Notes: generated by a model from the letters alone, not told the origin. 64,000 nt of DNA from Nocardia takedensis NBRC 100417 (GCF_000308695.1 NZ_BAGG01000009.1:89822-153821); one strand, 5' to 3'. Numbered from the stretch's first letter, positions 1 through 9,222 are shown. Translations and numbers: made by a program.

Positions 1-756
1 GTCGCGGGTGACTTTGTCCTCGGTCTGCACGTTGTAGACCAGCGCGCGCACCTGCTTGCCGGTGAGCAGGTCGCGGGTGGCGGCCACGGCGGCGGGCGAC
101 GGGTCGGTCTCCTGCTCGATCGCCTCCTGGAAGGCGGGCGGGGTGCGATCGGTGGCGGCGGCGTCGAGCAGCAGGTAGTGGGCCAGCGGTTCGGTCTGCA
201 CGACGGGGACGCCCGGGTGTTCGGCGGCGATCCGGTCGGTGACGGCGGTGATGCCGGCCAGGCGGTTCTTGAAGGCCAGCGCGCGTTCGCCGTAGGCGGC
301 GGCGTGTTCGGCGTCGATCTCGCCGAGGGCGGCGGCGATCTGGTCGGCGACGGTGGCCACGGTGGTGATGTCGTACCAGAGGTGTTCGTTGTCGTCGGCG
401 GTGTCGGAGCGGACCGCGAACGCCTCGACGCTGCGGGTGTCGCGGCCGTCGAGCGCCTTCTCGATGAATTCGTCGTAGTGGCCGCCGTTGAACACGACCA
501 GGTCGGCGTCGCTGAGTTTCGCCGATTCCACCGCGGAGGTCTCGTGGGAGTGCGGGTCGGCGGCGGGATCGGTGATGATCGCGCTGACCTCGGCGTCCGG
601 GCCCGCGACGGCGGCGGCGATATCGCCCCACACGTTGGTCGAGGCGACCACGGTGGGTTTGCCCGAGGTGTCGCCTGCGCCGCAGCCGGTCAGCGCGAGG
701 GCCGTGGCCGCGGCGAGGGCGCCTCCGGCGAACTTCAGGACGAATCGGCTTCTCAC
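1..756 (-). CDS. Metal ABC transporter substrate-binding lipoprotein (ZnuA/TroA type), C-terminus beyond window
   Basis: The 252 visible codons begin with GTG at 756, preceded by a weak AGGAG-like site. The N-terminus has a basic start, a hydrophobic stretch and a lipobox (LTGC), so this is an exported lipoprotein. Histidine-rich metal-site segments typical of cluster A-I zinc/manganese binding proteins follow (DPHSHE near residue 70, then EHLWYD). It would deliver a divalent metal to an ABC importer whose other subunits should lie left of the window. A partly palindromic Zur-like site is upstream. The metal (Zn versus Mn) cannot be decided from sequence alone. The right-hand neighbour is unrelated. 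Confidence 0.85.
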   Translation of the reverse strand, partial: MRSRFVLKFAGGALAAATALALTGCGAGDTSGKPTVVASTNVWGDIAAAVAGPDAEVSAIITDPAADPHSHETSAVESAKLSDADLVVFNGGHYDEFIEKALDGRDTRSVEAFAVRSDTADDNEHLWYDITTVATVADQIAAALGEIDAEHAAAYGERALAFKNRLAGITAVTDRIAAEHPGVPVVQTEPLAHYLLLDAAATDRTPPAFQEAIEQETDPSPAAVAATRDLLTGKQVRALVYNVQTEDKVTRD

Positions 757-856
757 GCGGGGTACTCCTGGCGGTGCGGTGGATTCCGGGTCGCGCATCC
801 CTCGGGCGCTCGCCACCGGGCCGGGAGTGCGCGCCTCGGAAGTGCTCGAGACCGTA

Positions 857-873
857 ATGGAAATCGTTACCGT
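857..873. promoter_or_regulatory. Zur-like imperfect palindrome upstream of metal-binding lipoprotein
   Basis: ATGGAAATCGTTACCGT is an imperfect inverted repeat about 100 bp upstream of the lipoprotein start, in an AT-rich patch of otherwise GC-rich DNA. It resembles actinobacterial Zur boxes (TGAAAATCATTTTCA type), but only about five of eight half-site positions are symmetric. The assignment is an inference. Confidence 0.35.
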
Positions 874-962
874 TTTACTTTAACAGGGCCGCGCAAATCG
901 AGAACCGCCCGCGTACCGCCCCCGCGCTGCCCACCCAGCGCCCCGCGGGCGAACACGCCGAA

Positions 963-997
963 CGCCGCGCCGGAACCGTTCGGCTCCGGACGCGGCG
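963..997 (-). terminator. Hairpin downstream of the OtsB-GH15 gene
   Basis: CGCCGCG (963-969) pairs with CGCGGCG (991-997), and CCGGA (970-974) pairs with TCCGG (985-989), giving a strong GC hairpin just past the stop codon of the leftward gene. There is no clear T tract. Confidence 0.5.
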
Positions 998-1009
998 TCC
1001 ACGAATCGA

Positions 1010-3580
1010 TCAGACCAGCGCCTCCGCGGGCTGCCCCAGCAACTGGGCGCAGCGCAGCAGACCGAGGTGACTGTAGGCCTGGGGATGATTGCCCAGCGAC
1101 CGCTCGGCCACCGGGTCGTACTCCTCGCTCAGCAGACCGGTCGGGCCCGCCACGTCGACCAACTGGGCGAACAGCGCCTCGGCGTCGGACCGCTTGCCGA
1201 TCAGCAGGTACGCCTCGACCAGCCAGGCCGCGCACAGGTGGAACCCGCCCTCGCCGCCGGGCAGACCGTCGTCGTGGTGGTACCGGTACACCGTCGACCC
1301 GCTGCGCAGTTCCGCCTCGGTCGCCACCACCGTGGCCGCGAAGCGCGGATCGGAGGGATCGATGAGCCCGCTCAACCCGATGTGCAGGGTGGCCGCGTCC
1401 AGGTCGGTGCCGTCGTAGGCCGCGGTGTAGGACTGCACGTCGTCGTTCCAGCCCTTGGTCTTGACCTCCTCGGCGATGGTGTCGCGCAGGGCGGTCCAGG
1501 CCGGGTCGACCTCGCGGCCGAACCGCTGGGCCAGGGTCAGCGCGCGATCCACCGTCAGCCAGCCCATCACCTTGGAGTAGACGTGGTGACGCGGGTTGCC
1601 GCGGATCTCCCAGATGCCGTGGTCGGGTTCGGTCCAGCGGCGCTGCACCGCGGAGACCATGGCGCGCACCAGTTCCCAGTCGGCGTCGGGCAGCGCGTGC
1701 CGCGGTTCGGTGATGCCCTTGTGCTCGCGGGCCTGGGCCAGCGTGGCGATCAGGTCGACGATCGGGCCGAACACGTCCAACTGGACCTGCATGTTGGCCG
1801 CGTTGCCGACGCGCACCGGACGCGACCCCGCGTAACCCGGCAACTGGTCGATGACCGCCTCCGGGGGCAGGGTCTCGCCGTAGAGGGTGTAGAGCGGGTG
1901 CAGACGCTCGGGGCCGGGCAAGGTCTCGAGCACCCGGTGCACCCACACCAGGAACGCCTCGGCCTCGTCCAGCGACCCCAGGGTGACCAGCGCCTGCGCG
2001 GTGAGCGAGGCGTCGCGCAGCCAGCAGTAGCGGTAGTCCCAGTTGCGCACGCCGCCGATGTCCTCGGGCAGCGAGGTGGTCGCGGCGGCCAGGATCGAAC
2101 CGGAGGGCGCGTGCACCAACCCGCGCAGGGTCAGCGCCGAACGCTTCATCAGATCCGGCTTGAGCGGGGGCAGTTCGAGTTCGCCCGCCCAGTCGGCCCA
2201 GTAGCGTTCGGCCAGCCTGCGGCGGTCCAGTTCCGAACTCGGCGCGGCGTCGAGATCGTTGGTGCCGCAGCGCAGTTCGAGCACGATCGGGCCGTCGGAG
2301 GGATCGACGACCGCGCGGGCGACGTCGTGGGTGCCGTCGGTCTCGATCTCCCACACCACGCCGGGGGAGCGCAGCACGGTGGGATCGTTGGTGCCCAACA
2401 CTTTCAGGCCGTCGGGCGCGTGCTCGATGCTCACCGGCACCTGACCGAATTCCGGTCGCGGCGCGAAGGTGACGACCGCCTTGGCGTCACCGGTGATGAC
2501 GCGGGTCAGATCGGTGCGGCTGGGGGCCACGTCGTGCGGCAGGTAGTCGAGCACCTGCAAACTGGCCCAGCGGGTTTCGACAGTCATGGTGCCGTCGACG
2601 TAGCGCTGCGACAGCGGCAGCCCGGGACGTTCGGGCGCGATCGTGAAATGACCCGCCTGCGGTCCGCCGAGCAGATGCGCGAACACCGCCGCCGAATCCG
2701 GTTCCGGATGGCAGAACCAGGTGACCGTGGCGTCGGGGGTGAGCAGCGCGACCGAGCGCGGACTCGACAGCATGGTCAGACGTTCGATGCGCGGGGCGCT
2801 GGCGCCCGCGAGCCAGGTGCGGCGCGCGTCGAGCAGGAACGCCAGCGCGCGCGAGACGTCCTCGGTGCTCTCGACCCGGAATTTCGCCAGGCTGTCGCCC
2901 TCGCCGACCTTGATGCCCAGATCCGGGCCGGACAGGACGCGGAAAGCCTTCTCGTCGGTGACGTCGTCGCCGAAGAACACCGCGGCGGTCGCGCCTTCCT
3001 GATGACGGATGGTGTCGAGCGCGGTGCCCTTGTCGGTGGGGATGACGGCCAGTTCGATGACCGCCTTGCCCTCCGTCACCTGGACCCCGACCCAGCAGGC
3101 CGGTCCTTGGCGGGCGGATTTCAGTGCGCGCAAACCGATCTCGGGACTCGCGTTGCGCACGTGCAGCGCCACGCTGGCCGGCTTCACCTCCACGGTGACG
3201 CCCGGATTGTCCGCGGCGATCTTCGACAGCGAGGTCTGCACCTCGGCCAGCAACTGTTTGGCATCGTTGTCGATCGCGTGCACGAAGCCCACGTCGAATT
3301 CCGATCCGTGGCTACCGATGAGTTGTACTTCGACCGGGAGCCGGGAGAGGGCGGCGAGATCCCGCAGCGCGCGGCCGGAAATGACCGCCGCGGTGGTTCC
3401 GGTGAGGCCGGCGAGCGCGCGTAACGCGCTCACCGATTCCCGGTGGGGATACGCCTTGGTGGGGTCGGAAACGATGGGCGCCAACGTCCCGTCGTAGTCC
3501 GAGGCGACCAACAGCCGTGGCTCGCGTGCGATCGTCGACAATGCACGGCGAAGTTCCTTTGGCAGATCCTGTGCGCTCAC
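1010..3580 (-). CDS. Fusion protein: trehalose-6-phosphate phosphatase (OtsB) + GH15 glucoamylase/trehalase
   Basis: The 856-residue protein has two enzymatic halves. Residues 1 to about 260 are a HAD-type trehalose-phosphatase with the nucleophile motif DYDGT (D28, D30) and a later GDDVTDE motif. From about 265 to the end is a GH15 domain with a characteristic NWDYRYCWLRDA segment and candidate acidic residues in HGIWEIRG and LLSEEYDP. Actinobacterial GH15 enzymes of this type include the Rv2402/M. smegmatis trehalase. The inferred reaction sequence is trehalose-6-phosphate to trehalose to glucose in one polypeptide. It starts at GTG 3580 with AGGTTGGA upstream. It is likely monocistronic and cytoplasmic. 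The GH15 half could be an alpha-glucosidase of other specificity. Confidence 0.88.
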   Translation of the reverse strand: MSAQDLPKELRRALSTIAREPRLLVASDYDGTLAPIVSDPTKAYPHRESVSALRALAGLTGTTAAVISGRALRDLAALSRLPVEVQLIGSHGSEFDVGFVHAIDNDAKQLLAEVQTSLSKIAADNPGVTVEVKPASVALHVRNASPEIGLRALKSARQGPACWVGVQVTEGKAVIELAVIPTDKGTALDTIRHQEGATAAVFFGDDVTDEKAFRVLSGPDLGIKVGEGDSLAKFRVESTEDVSRALAFLLDARRTWLAGASAPRIERLTMLSSPRSVALLTPDATVTWFCHPEPDSAAVFAHLLGGPQAGHFTIAPERPGLPLSQRYVDGTMTVETRWASLQVLDYLPHDVAPSRTDLTRVITGDAKAVVTFAPRPEFGQVPVSIEHAPDGLKVLGTNDPTVLRSPGVVWEIETDGTHDVARAVVDPSDGPIVLELRCGTNDLDAAPSSELDRRRLAERYWADWAGELELPPLKPDLMKRSALTLRGLVHAPSGSILAAATTSLPEDIGGVRNWDYRYCWLRDASLTAQALVTLGSLDEAEAFLVWVHRVLETLPGPERLHPLYTLYGETLPPEAVIDQLPGYAGSRPVRVGNAANMQVQLDVFGPIVDLIATLAQAREHKGITEPRHALPDADWELVRAMVSAVQRRWTEPDHGIWEIRGNPRHHVYSKVMGWLTVDRALTLAQRFGREVDPAWTALRDTIAEEVKTKGWNDDVQSYTAAYDGTDLDAATLHIGLSGLIDPSDPRFAATVVATEAELRSGSTVYRYHHDDGLPGGEGGFHLCAAWLVEAYLLIGKRSDAEALFAQLVDVAGPTGLLSEEYDPVAERSLGNHPQAYSHLGLLRCAQLLGQPAEALV

Positions 3581-3972
3581 ACATCCAACCTAGTGATCGG
3601 AGGAGTTTTTCCATGGGCGGGCAAAACAATACTGTGTTGTATTCCCCGCACCGCAGCGCGTCGGCCCCCGTGCGGGCGAATACGAACACGGGAACCGAAT
3701 TTGCCCAGTTAACACGCAGGTAACCGGCCGGTAACCTGCGCACCGGTCGGATCGCCCCGTGTCGCCTGTGGAGCACGAGGGTCGCCGCCGTGACGCGCGA
3801 GCGCCCGTGCGGACCTGCCGGGGGTGAGTCGCTTTGCCGGACATCGGGGTTCGGTGTCGGCTCGGCGACCGCGGGCAAACGCGGCATACCTATAACGGTA
3901 GCTCCGTTCGCGCGCTCGTGCGCGGTCACGCGGGCATCCGCGCGGCGAACCCCGACCGGCTACAGCGGCCGG
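3581..3972. other. Gene-free interval between kstR and the OtsB-GH15 gene
   Basis: No credible gene was found here. The stretch contains a short inverted repeat, AATAC-N6-GTATT (3628-3643), close to the start of the OtsB-GH15 gene, where its promoter should lie, and the 26-bp near-palindrome listed separately. Open frames crossing it are antisense shadows. Confidence 0.6.
3715..3740. repeat. 26-bp near-perfect palindrome
   Basis: The left arm CGCAGGTAACCGG and right arm CCGGTAACCTGCG are reverse complements at 12 of 13 positions with no spacer. It lies 135 bp upstream of the OtsB-GH15 start and about 230 bp beyond kstR. It could be an operator for a dimeric regulator of the trehalose gene or, less likely, the end of the kstR transcript, since no T tract follows. 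Confidence 0.6.
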
Positions 3973-4632
3973 CTATTTCTGGGCACCATCCCCGAGGAGC
4001 AGGTCCACGGTCAGTTCCAGACGGTCGGCGACATCGGTGGCCGAAGCCCGCCGGGTGAGCCAGGCGACCAGGTTCGACAGCCACACATCGCTGATGACGC
4101 GAGCGATCGCGAGTTGCCGCTCGGTGGGTTCACCGTCGTTCATCGCGCGGGCGAAGACCCGGTCCATCACCTTGCCGACCCGGTCGACCTCGGCGGCGGC
4201 GGAGGCGTCGGCGAACATGAACGCCCTGGTCATCGCTTCGGTGAGCAGCGGGTCGCGCTGCATGTTGCGGGTGATCTGGGTGAGCAGCAGGTGCATGCGC
4301 TCGCGCGGACTCTGGCCGGCGAGGGGCTTGCGCTTGCCCTCGATCTGCTCGAATTCGCGCGAGAGCGCCGAGACCAGCAGGTGCACCTTGGACGGGAAGT
4401 ACCGGTAGAGGGTGCCCACGGCGACGTCGGCGCGTTCGGCAACCGCGCGCATCTGCACCGCGTCGTAGCCGCCCTTGGAGGCCAGCGCCAGCGTCGCGTC
4501 GAGGATGCGCTTGCGGCGTTCGCGCTGGGCGCTCGAACTCAGTTCGTCCTCGCTGAGTGTGGTGACCGTCGCGGTCGCCCGCGCGGAGTTGGACGCGCGT
4601 CGATCCTTCGAGCTCTCGTTCTCGAGTTGCAC
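3973..4632 (-). CDS. kstR: KstR, TetR-family repressor of cholesterol catabolism
   Basis: This 219-residue TetR protein closely resembles mycobacterial KstR (Rv3574). The N-terminal extension (1-36) is followed by the HTH (about 40-82), with MRAVAERADVAVGTLYRYFPSK-type recognition features, and then an effector domain. KstR is known to repress side-chain and ring A/B genes and to be released by CoA thioesters of 3-oxo-cholestenoate. It is divergent from fadE34, the same neighbour as in Mycobacterium, and a perfect KstR palindrome lies between them, so it is probably autoregulated. The start is ATG 4632. Confidence 0.95.
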   Translation of the reverse strand: MQLENESSKDRRASNSARATATVTTLSEDELSSSAQRERRKRILDATLALASKGGYDAVQMRAVAERADVAVGTLYRYFPSKVHLLVSALSREFEQIEGKRKPLAGQSPRERMHLLLTQITRNMQRDPLLTEAMTRAFMFADASAAAEVDRVGKVMDRVFARAMNDGEPTERQLAIARVISDVWLSNLVAWLTRRASATDVADRLELTVDLLLGDGAQK

Positions 4633-4723
4633 TGTCGCCTCCGCGCCCTTCGCCTCGTGATCCTGTCCACCGCCGAGCGGGCGTGGGCAAGACCCTCTCT
4701 TGACTTCCGCCCGGCTCAGATAT

Positions 4724-4737
4724 TAGAACATGTTCTA
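4724..4737. promoter_or_regulatory. KstR operator between kstR and fadE34
   Basis: TAGAACATGTTCTA is a perfect 14-bp palindrome that fits the known KstR consensus TnnAACnnGTTnnA. It lies 92 bp upstream of kstR and 36 bp upstream of fadE34, so one site can control both directions. Confidence 0.93.
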
Positions 4738-4772
4738 GGTGTGGGAGTCACGCCGGAGAGGCGGTACGGACT

Positions 4773-6977
4773 GTGACCATCGCCACCACTGACGAGCACA
4801 AAGCCGTCCAGGAGTCGATGCGTCGGTGGGCGGGATCGACCCGACCGATTGCAACAATGCGCGCGCACACCGCCCCCGACGCGGACGCCGCCGCAGGTAC
4901 CGGGTCCGCCGCGTACTGGAACACGTACTGGTCCTCGCTGGTCGAACTGGGGATCTTCCAGGTGGCCGTCGCCGAGGAATCCGGCGGGGCGGGCGCCACC
5001 GTCGTCGACCTCGCCGTCCTGGTCGAACAGGCCGCCCACGACCTCGTCGGCGGGCCGGTGCTGGCCACCGCGGCGGCCAACCTCGTCACCGCGGGCGCGC
5101 TCCCCGAGGATCTGCCCTGCGGCATCGCCCTGGACTTCCTCGTCGAAGCCGAGGCCAGCGTACCCGCCGCCGATCAGCCGGTGTTGCTGACCGGTGTCTG
5201 GGAATCGGTGCTCGGCGCCACCGCGGCCACCGCCGTCCTGCTGCCGGTGCGCACCCCGCAGGGCAAGCGGTGGGCGCTGATCGATCCGGACGCCGCCGGA
5301 CTGCGGATCGAGCCGACGCCCTCCGCCGACCCCAGCGTGCCACTGGCACGCGTGCACTGCGCCGAGGTCGCGGTGCCCGCCGAACGCCTCTTCGCCTCCC
5401 CGCACGCCGTCGAGGATCTCGTGGTCGTGCTCGCCGCCGCCGAACTCGCGGGCATCGCGGGGTGGTGCCTGCACACCGCCGTCGAATACGCCAAGGTGCG
5501 CGAGCAATTCGGCCGCACCATCGGTTCCTTCCAGGCGGTCAAGCACATCTGCGCCTGGATGCTGTGCCGCACCGAACTGATCCGGGCCGTGGCCGCCGAC
5601 GCCGCGGCCGCCGTCGACGAGGGCGGCGCGGAACTGCCGATCGCCGCCGCCATCGCCGCAGCCATCGCGCTGGACGCCGCCGTCGAGACCGCCAAGGACT
5701 GCGTGCAGGTGCTCGGCGGCATCGGCTTCACCTGGGAGCACGACGCCCACTTCTACCTGCGCCGAGCCCAGACGCTGCGGCAACTGCTCGGCGGCGCGGA
5801 CCGCTGGCGCGCGCGGGTCACCGAACTGACCAGGGCGGGTCATCGCCGCACGACCGGGGCGGACCAAGTCCTGACAGAAGCTGCTCTCACCGCCTCGGAG
5901 ATCACCGACACCGAAGCCGCGGCCGCCGACGACCTCGCCGCCGAGGTCGCGGCCATCGCCGCGCTGCCCGTCGACCAACAGGCCGACGCCTTGGTGGACG
6001 CCGGCCTGGTGATGCCGCACTGGCCCGCCCCCTACGGCCGGGGCGCGAACCCGATGACCGGACTGGTCATCGGGGAGGAACTGCGCCGCCACGGGTTGAA
6101 GACGCCCGACCTGGCCGTCGGCGGCTGGGCGGTGCCGACCTTGTTGCAGCACGGCACCCCCGAGCAGATCGAGCGCTTCGTGTGGGCGACGCTGCGCGAG
6201 GACGTCATCTGGTGCCAGTTGTTCAGCGAACCCGGGGCGGGGTCGGATCTGGCCGCGCTGCGCACCACCGCCAAGAAAGTCGACGGCGGCTGGGTGCTGG
6301 ACGGCCAGAAGGTGTGGACCTCGCTGGGCGACCGCGCGAACTGGGGCATCTGCCTGGCACGCACCGACCCGTCGGCGGCCAAGCATCGCGGCATCAGCTA
6401 CTTCCTGGTCGACATGCGCGCGGCGGGCGTGGACATCCGCCCGCTGGTGCAGATCACCGGGGAGGCCAGATTCAGCGAGGTGTTCCTCGACGGGGTGTTC
6501 GTCCCCGACGACCGCTTGGTCGGCGCACCGGGCAACGGCTGGAAGATCGCCCGCTCCACCCTGTCCGCCGAACGGGTCGCCATGGGCGGCAACGGGATCG
6601 GGCCGGTGCTGGAGGAGCTGATCGCCAAGTTGCCCGCCACCGGACCCGGCGCGGAACTGACCGCCGACCGGCTGGGGCGTTTCGTCGCCCAGGCGGTGTC
6701 CGGTCTGCTGCTCGAACAGCGCGCGGTGCTCGCGATGCTCTCCGGCGGCGACCCGACCGCGCTGAGCAGCGTGCGCAAACTCGTCGGCGTCCGGCACCGC
6801 CAGGACGTCGCCGAATTCGCGGCCGTCACCGCGGGGCCCGCGGGCGCGCTGGAATCGGATGTCGTCAAGGAATTCCTGCTCACCCGCTGTCTGTCGATCG
6901 CGGGTGGCACCGAACAGATCCTGCTCACCGTCGCGGGTGAGCGGGTTCTCGGACTGCCCCGCGACGCCAACGGTTAG
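4773..6977 (+). CDS. fadE34: FadE34 (ChsE3), double-length acyl-CoA dehydrogenase of steroid side-chain oxidation
   Basis: At 734 residues it is about twice a normal acyl-CoA dehydrogenase. Two tandem ACAD modules are visible: residues 1-350 (REQFGRTIGSFQAVKH, VQVLGGIGFTWEHDAH) and about 380-734 (FSEPGAGSDLAALRT, GGTEQILLTVAGERVLGLPR). This matches FadE34/ChsE3 (Rv3573c), which introduces the alpha,beta double bond in the five-carbon side-chain CoA thioester (3-oxochol-4-en-24-oyl-CoA) using FAD. The GTG start at 4773 follows a GAGAGG site. It is the first gene of a run continuing to ltp2 and is controlled by the KstR box upstream. Placing it directly before fadE28 differs from M. tuberculosis. 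Confidence 0.93.
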   Translation: MTIATTDEHKAVQESMRRWAGSTRPIATMRAHTAPDADAAAGTGSAAYWNTYWSSLVELGIFQVAVAEESGGAGATVVDLAVLVEQAAHDLVGGPVLATAAANLVTAGALPEDLPCGIALDFLVEAEASVPAADQPVLLTGVWESVLGATAATAVLLPVRTPQGKRWALIDPDAAGLRIEPTPSADPSVPLARVHCAEVAVPAERLFASPHAVEDLVVVLAAAELAGIAGWCLHTAVEYAKVREQFGRTIGSFQAVKHICAWMLCRTELIRAVAADAAAAVDEGGAELPIAAAIAAAIALDAAVETAKDCVQVLGGIGFTWEHDAHFYLRRAQTLRQLLGGADRWRARVTELTRAGHRRTTGADQVLTEAALTASEITDTEAAAADDLAAEVAAIAALPVDQQADALVDAGLVMPHWPAPYGRGANPMTGLVIGEELRRHGLKTPDLAVGGWAVPTLLQHGTPEQIERFVWATLREDVIWCQLFSEPGAGSDLAALRTTAKKVDGGWVLDGQKVWTSLGDRANWGICLARTDPSAAKHRGISYFLVDMRAAGVDIRPLVQITGEARFSEVFLDGVFVPDDRLVGAPGNGWKIARSTLSAERVAMGGNGIGPVLEELIAKLPATGPGAELTADRLGRFVAQAVSGLLLEQRAVLAMLSGGDPTALSSVRKLVGVRHRQDVAEFAAVTAGPAGALESDVVKEFLLTRCLSIAGGTEQILLTVAGERVLGLPRDANG

Positions 6978-7003
6978 TCGACGAGGGGAACTGGGAGCAC
7001 AGC

Positions 7004-8068
7004 GTGGACTTCACCAGGGACGAGGGCCAGGATGCCGTGGCCGAGGTGGTCGTCAGCGTTCTCGAGAGAGAATCGGCGCGCGATCTGGACCTGTGGCCGA
7101 AACTCGTCGAGAGCGGACTGCTCTCGGTGGCCCTGCCGGAACGCTTCGGCGGCGACGACATGGGCCTGTCCGAGATCGCGGTCCTGTTGACCGAATTGGC
7201 GACCGACGCGGTCGCCGTACCCGCCTTGCCGACACTGGGTTTCGCCCTGCCGTCGCTGATCGCGGGACTGCCCGACGCCGTCGCCGCGCAGGTGCTGCCC
7301 GCGGTGGCCGGGGGCGCGATCCTGACGGCCGCGCTGAACGAACCGGGCGCGCCGTTCGTCACCGCGCCCGCCACCACCGCCGTCGCCGACGGTGACTCCG
7401 TGCGGATCACCGGACACAAGGTCGCCGTCCCTTACGCCGAGCAGGCCCGCTGGCTGCTCGTCCCGACCGACACGGGCCTGGCCCTGGTCGAGCGGGAAGC
7501 CGACGGGCTGACGATCACGGCCTCGCCGGTGTCGGGCGGAATGCCCGAGGCCACCGTGCGCCTGTCCGACGTGCGGATCCCGGCCGATCACCTGATCCCC
7601 GACGGCCTGCCCGACCTGCACCGGGTCGCGGTCGCGGCCATCGGCGCGGTCGCCGACGGATTGCTGAAGGGCGCGCTGACCCTGACCGCCCAGCACCTGC
7701 GCACCCGCCACCAGTTCAACCGGCCGCTGGCCGAATTCCAGGCCGTCGCCCAGCAGATCGCCGACGTCTACGTGGTCTCGCGCACCCTGCACGCGGCCGC
7801 CGTGTCGGCGTCCTGGGCGCTGTCGCTGTCGGACGGCGACGCGGCGCACCGGGCGCGCACCGACGACGACCTGGACGTGCTGGCCTATACGGTCGCCTCG
7901 GAACTGCCCGCCGCCATGCAGAAGTGTCACCACCTGCACGGCGGCATCGGGGTCGATGTGACCCACTCGATGCATCGCTACTACTCACAGGCCAAGGACA
8001 TCGCCCGCTGGCTCGGGGGCGCGTCGTTCCGACTCGACCGATTGGGGGCGAGATGTTCATCGATCTGA
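7004..8068 (+). CDS. fadE28: FadE28 (ChsE2-type) acyl-CoA dehydrogenase subunit
   Basis: This 354-residue ACAD-fold protein begins at GTG 7004, 26 bp after fadE34. It carries TRHQFNRPLAEFQAVAQQIAD and the C-terminal HHLHGGIGVDVTHSMHRYY segment of the FadE28 lineage. In Mycobacterium, FadE28 and FadE29 form the alpha2beta2 enzyme ChsE1-ChsE2, which dehydrogenates the three-carbon (propanoyl-CoA) side chain. The gene overlaps fadE29 by 16 nt, consistent with coupled translation of a heteromer. Assignment as fadE28 comes from gene order and partner as much as from sequence. Confidence 0.9.
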   Translation: MDFTRDEGQDAVAEVVVSVLERESARDLDLWPKLVESGLLSVALPERFGGDDMGLSEIAVLLTELATDAVAVPALPTLGFALPSLIAGLPDAVAAQVLPAVAGGAILTAALNEPGAPFVTAPATTAVADGDSVRITGHKVAVPYAEQARWLLVPTDTGLALVEREADGLTITASPVSGGMPEATVRLSDVRIPADHLIPDGLPDLHRVAVAAIGAVADGLLKGALTLTAQHLRTRHQFNRPLAEFQAVAQQIADVYVVSRTLHAAAVSASWALSLSDGDAAHRARTDDDLDVLAYTVASELPAAMQKCHHLHGGIGVDVTHSMHRYYSQAKDIARWLGGASFRLDRLGARCSSI

Positions 8069-9222
8069 CCACCGAACAACGCAAGCTGCGCGCCGACCTG
8101 CGCGCCTACTTCGCCGATCTCGTCACTCCCGAGGAGGAGGCCGAGATGCTGGTCAACCGGCACGGCGACGCCTACCGCGCGGTGGTGCGGCGGATGGGCC
8201 GCGACGGGTGGCTCGGCGTCGGCTGGCCCAAGGAGTACGGCGGCCAAGGCTTCGGCGCGGTCGAACAGCAGATCTTCTACAACGAGGCCGTCCGCGCGGA
8301 CGTGCCGCTGCCGCTGGTCACCCTGCTCACCGTCGGTCCGACCTTGCAGACCTACGGCACCGAGGAGCAGAAGCAGCGCTTCCTGCCCGGAATCCTCACC
8401 GGCGACGTGCATTTCGCGATCGGCTACTCCGAGCCGGAGGCGGGCACCGACCTGGCCGCGCTGCGCACCAGCGCGGTGCGCGACGACGCCGGCGACTGGA
8501 TCGTCAACGGGCAGAAGATCTTCACCACCGGCGCGCACGAAGCCGACTTCATCTGGTTGGCCTGCCGCACCGGCACGGTCGAGGAGCGCCACCGCGGCAT
8601 CACCATCCTCATCGTGGACACGAAGGACCCCGGGTACTCCTGGACGCCGATCATCACCTGCGACGGCGCGCATCACACCAACGCCACCTACTTCGACAAT
8701 GTCCGGGTGCCGGCGAACATGCTGGTCGGACAGGAGAACCGGGGCTGGCAGCTGATCACCACCCAGCTCAACCACGAGCGGGTCGGGCTCGGCCCCTCGG
8801 GCAAGATCGAACAACTCTACGACCGCGTCCGGGCCTGGGCCGAGGCCAACGGCGTGCTGGACGACCCCGCCGTGCGTCGGGCGCTGGGCCGCCTGCACGC
8901 CATGGCCCGACTCAACGAACTGCTGAACTGGCAGGTCGCGGCCACCGCGGACAGCAAGGCCGAGGACCCGATGGGCGTCATCGCCGACGCCTCGGCCACC
9001 AAGGTCTACTCGACCGAGTCGTTGCAGGAGGCGGGCAGGCTGGCCGAGGAGATCGTGGGCGCCTACGGCGATCCGGCCGACCCGGCCACGGCCGAACTGC
9101 TGACCTGGCTGGACCGTCGCACCAAACAGAACCTGGTGGTGACCTTCGGCGGCGGCGTCAACGAGGTCATGCGCGAACTCGTCGCCTCCGCGGGGCTGAA
9201 ACTGCCCCGCGTGCCCCGCTAG
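8053..9222 (+). CDS. fadE29: FadE29 (ChsE1-type) acyl-CoA dehydrogenase subunit
   Basis: The protein is 389 residues from ATG 8053. The N-terminus MFIDLTTEQRKLRADLRAY and much of the body (GYSEPEAGTDLAALRTS, TGAHEADFIWLACRT, TFGGGVNEVMREL) match mycobacterial FadE29 (Rv3543c) closely. It partners FadE28 to desaturate the propanoyl-CoA side-chain intermediate. A longer in-frame reading starting at 7924 exists but lies inside fadE28 and is not conserved. The gene sits in the fadE28-fadE29-chsH2-chsH1-ltp2 block, equivalent to the mycobacterial igr operon without cyp125. Confidence 0.94.
   Translation: MFIDLTTEQRKLRADLRAYFADLVTPEEEAEMLVNRHGDAYRAVVRRMGRDGWLGVGWPKEYGGQGFGAVEQQIFYNEAVRADVPLPLVTLLTVGPTLQTYGTEEQKQRFLPGILTGDVHFAIGYSEPEAGTDLAALRTSAVRDDAGDWIVNGQKIFTTGAHEADFIWLACRTGTVEERHRGITILIVDTKDPGYSWTPIITCDGAHHTNATYFDNVRVPANMLVGQENRGWQLITTQLNHERVGLGPSGKIEQLYDRVRAWAEANGVLDDPAVRRALGRLHAMARLNELLNWQVAATADSKAEDPMGVIADASATKVYSTESLQEAGRLAEEIVGAYGDPADPATAELLTWLDRRTKQNLVVTFGGGVNEVMRELVASAGLKLPRVPR

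Noticed and set aside
4716..6797. Very long leftward open frame opposite fadE34
   Set aside because: It is antisense to a clearly conserved gene, is rich in Gly/Arg/His as GC-rich shadows are, and shows no domain.
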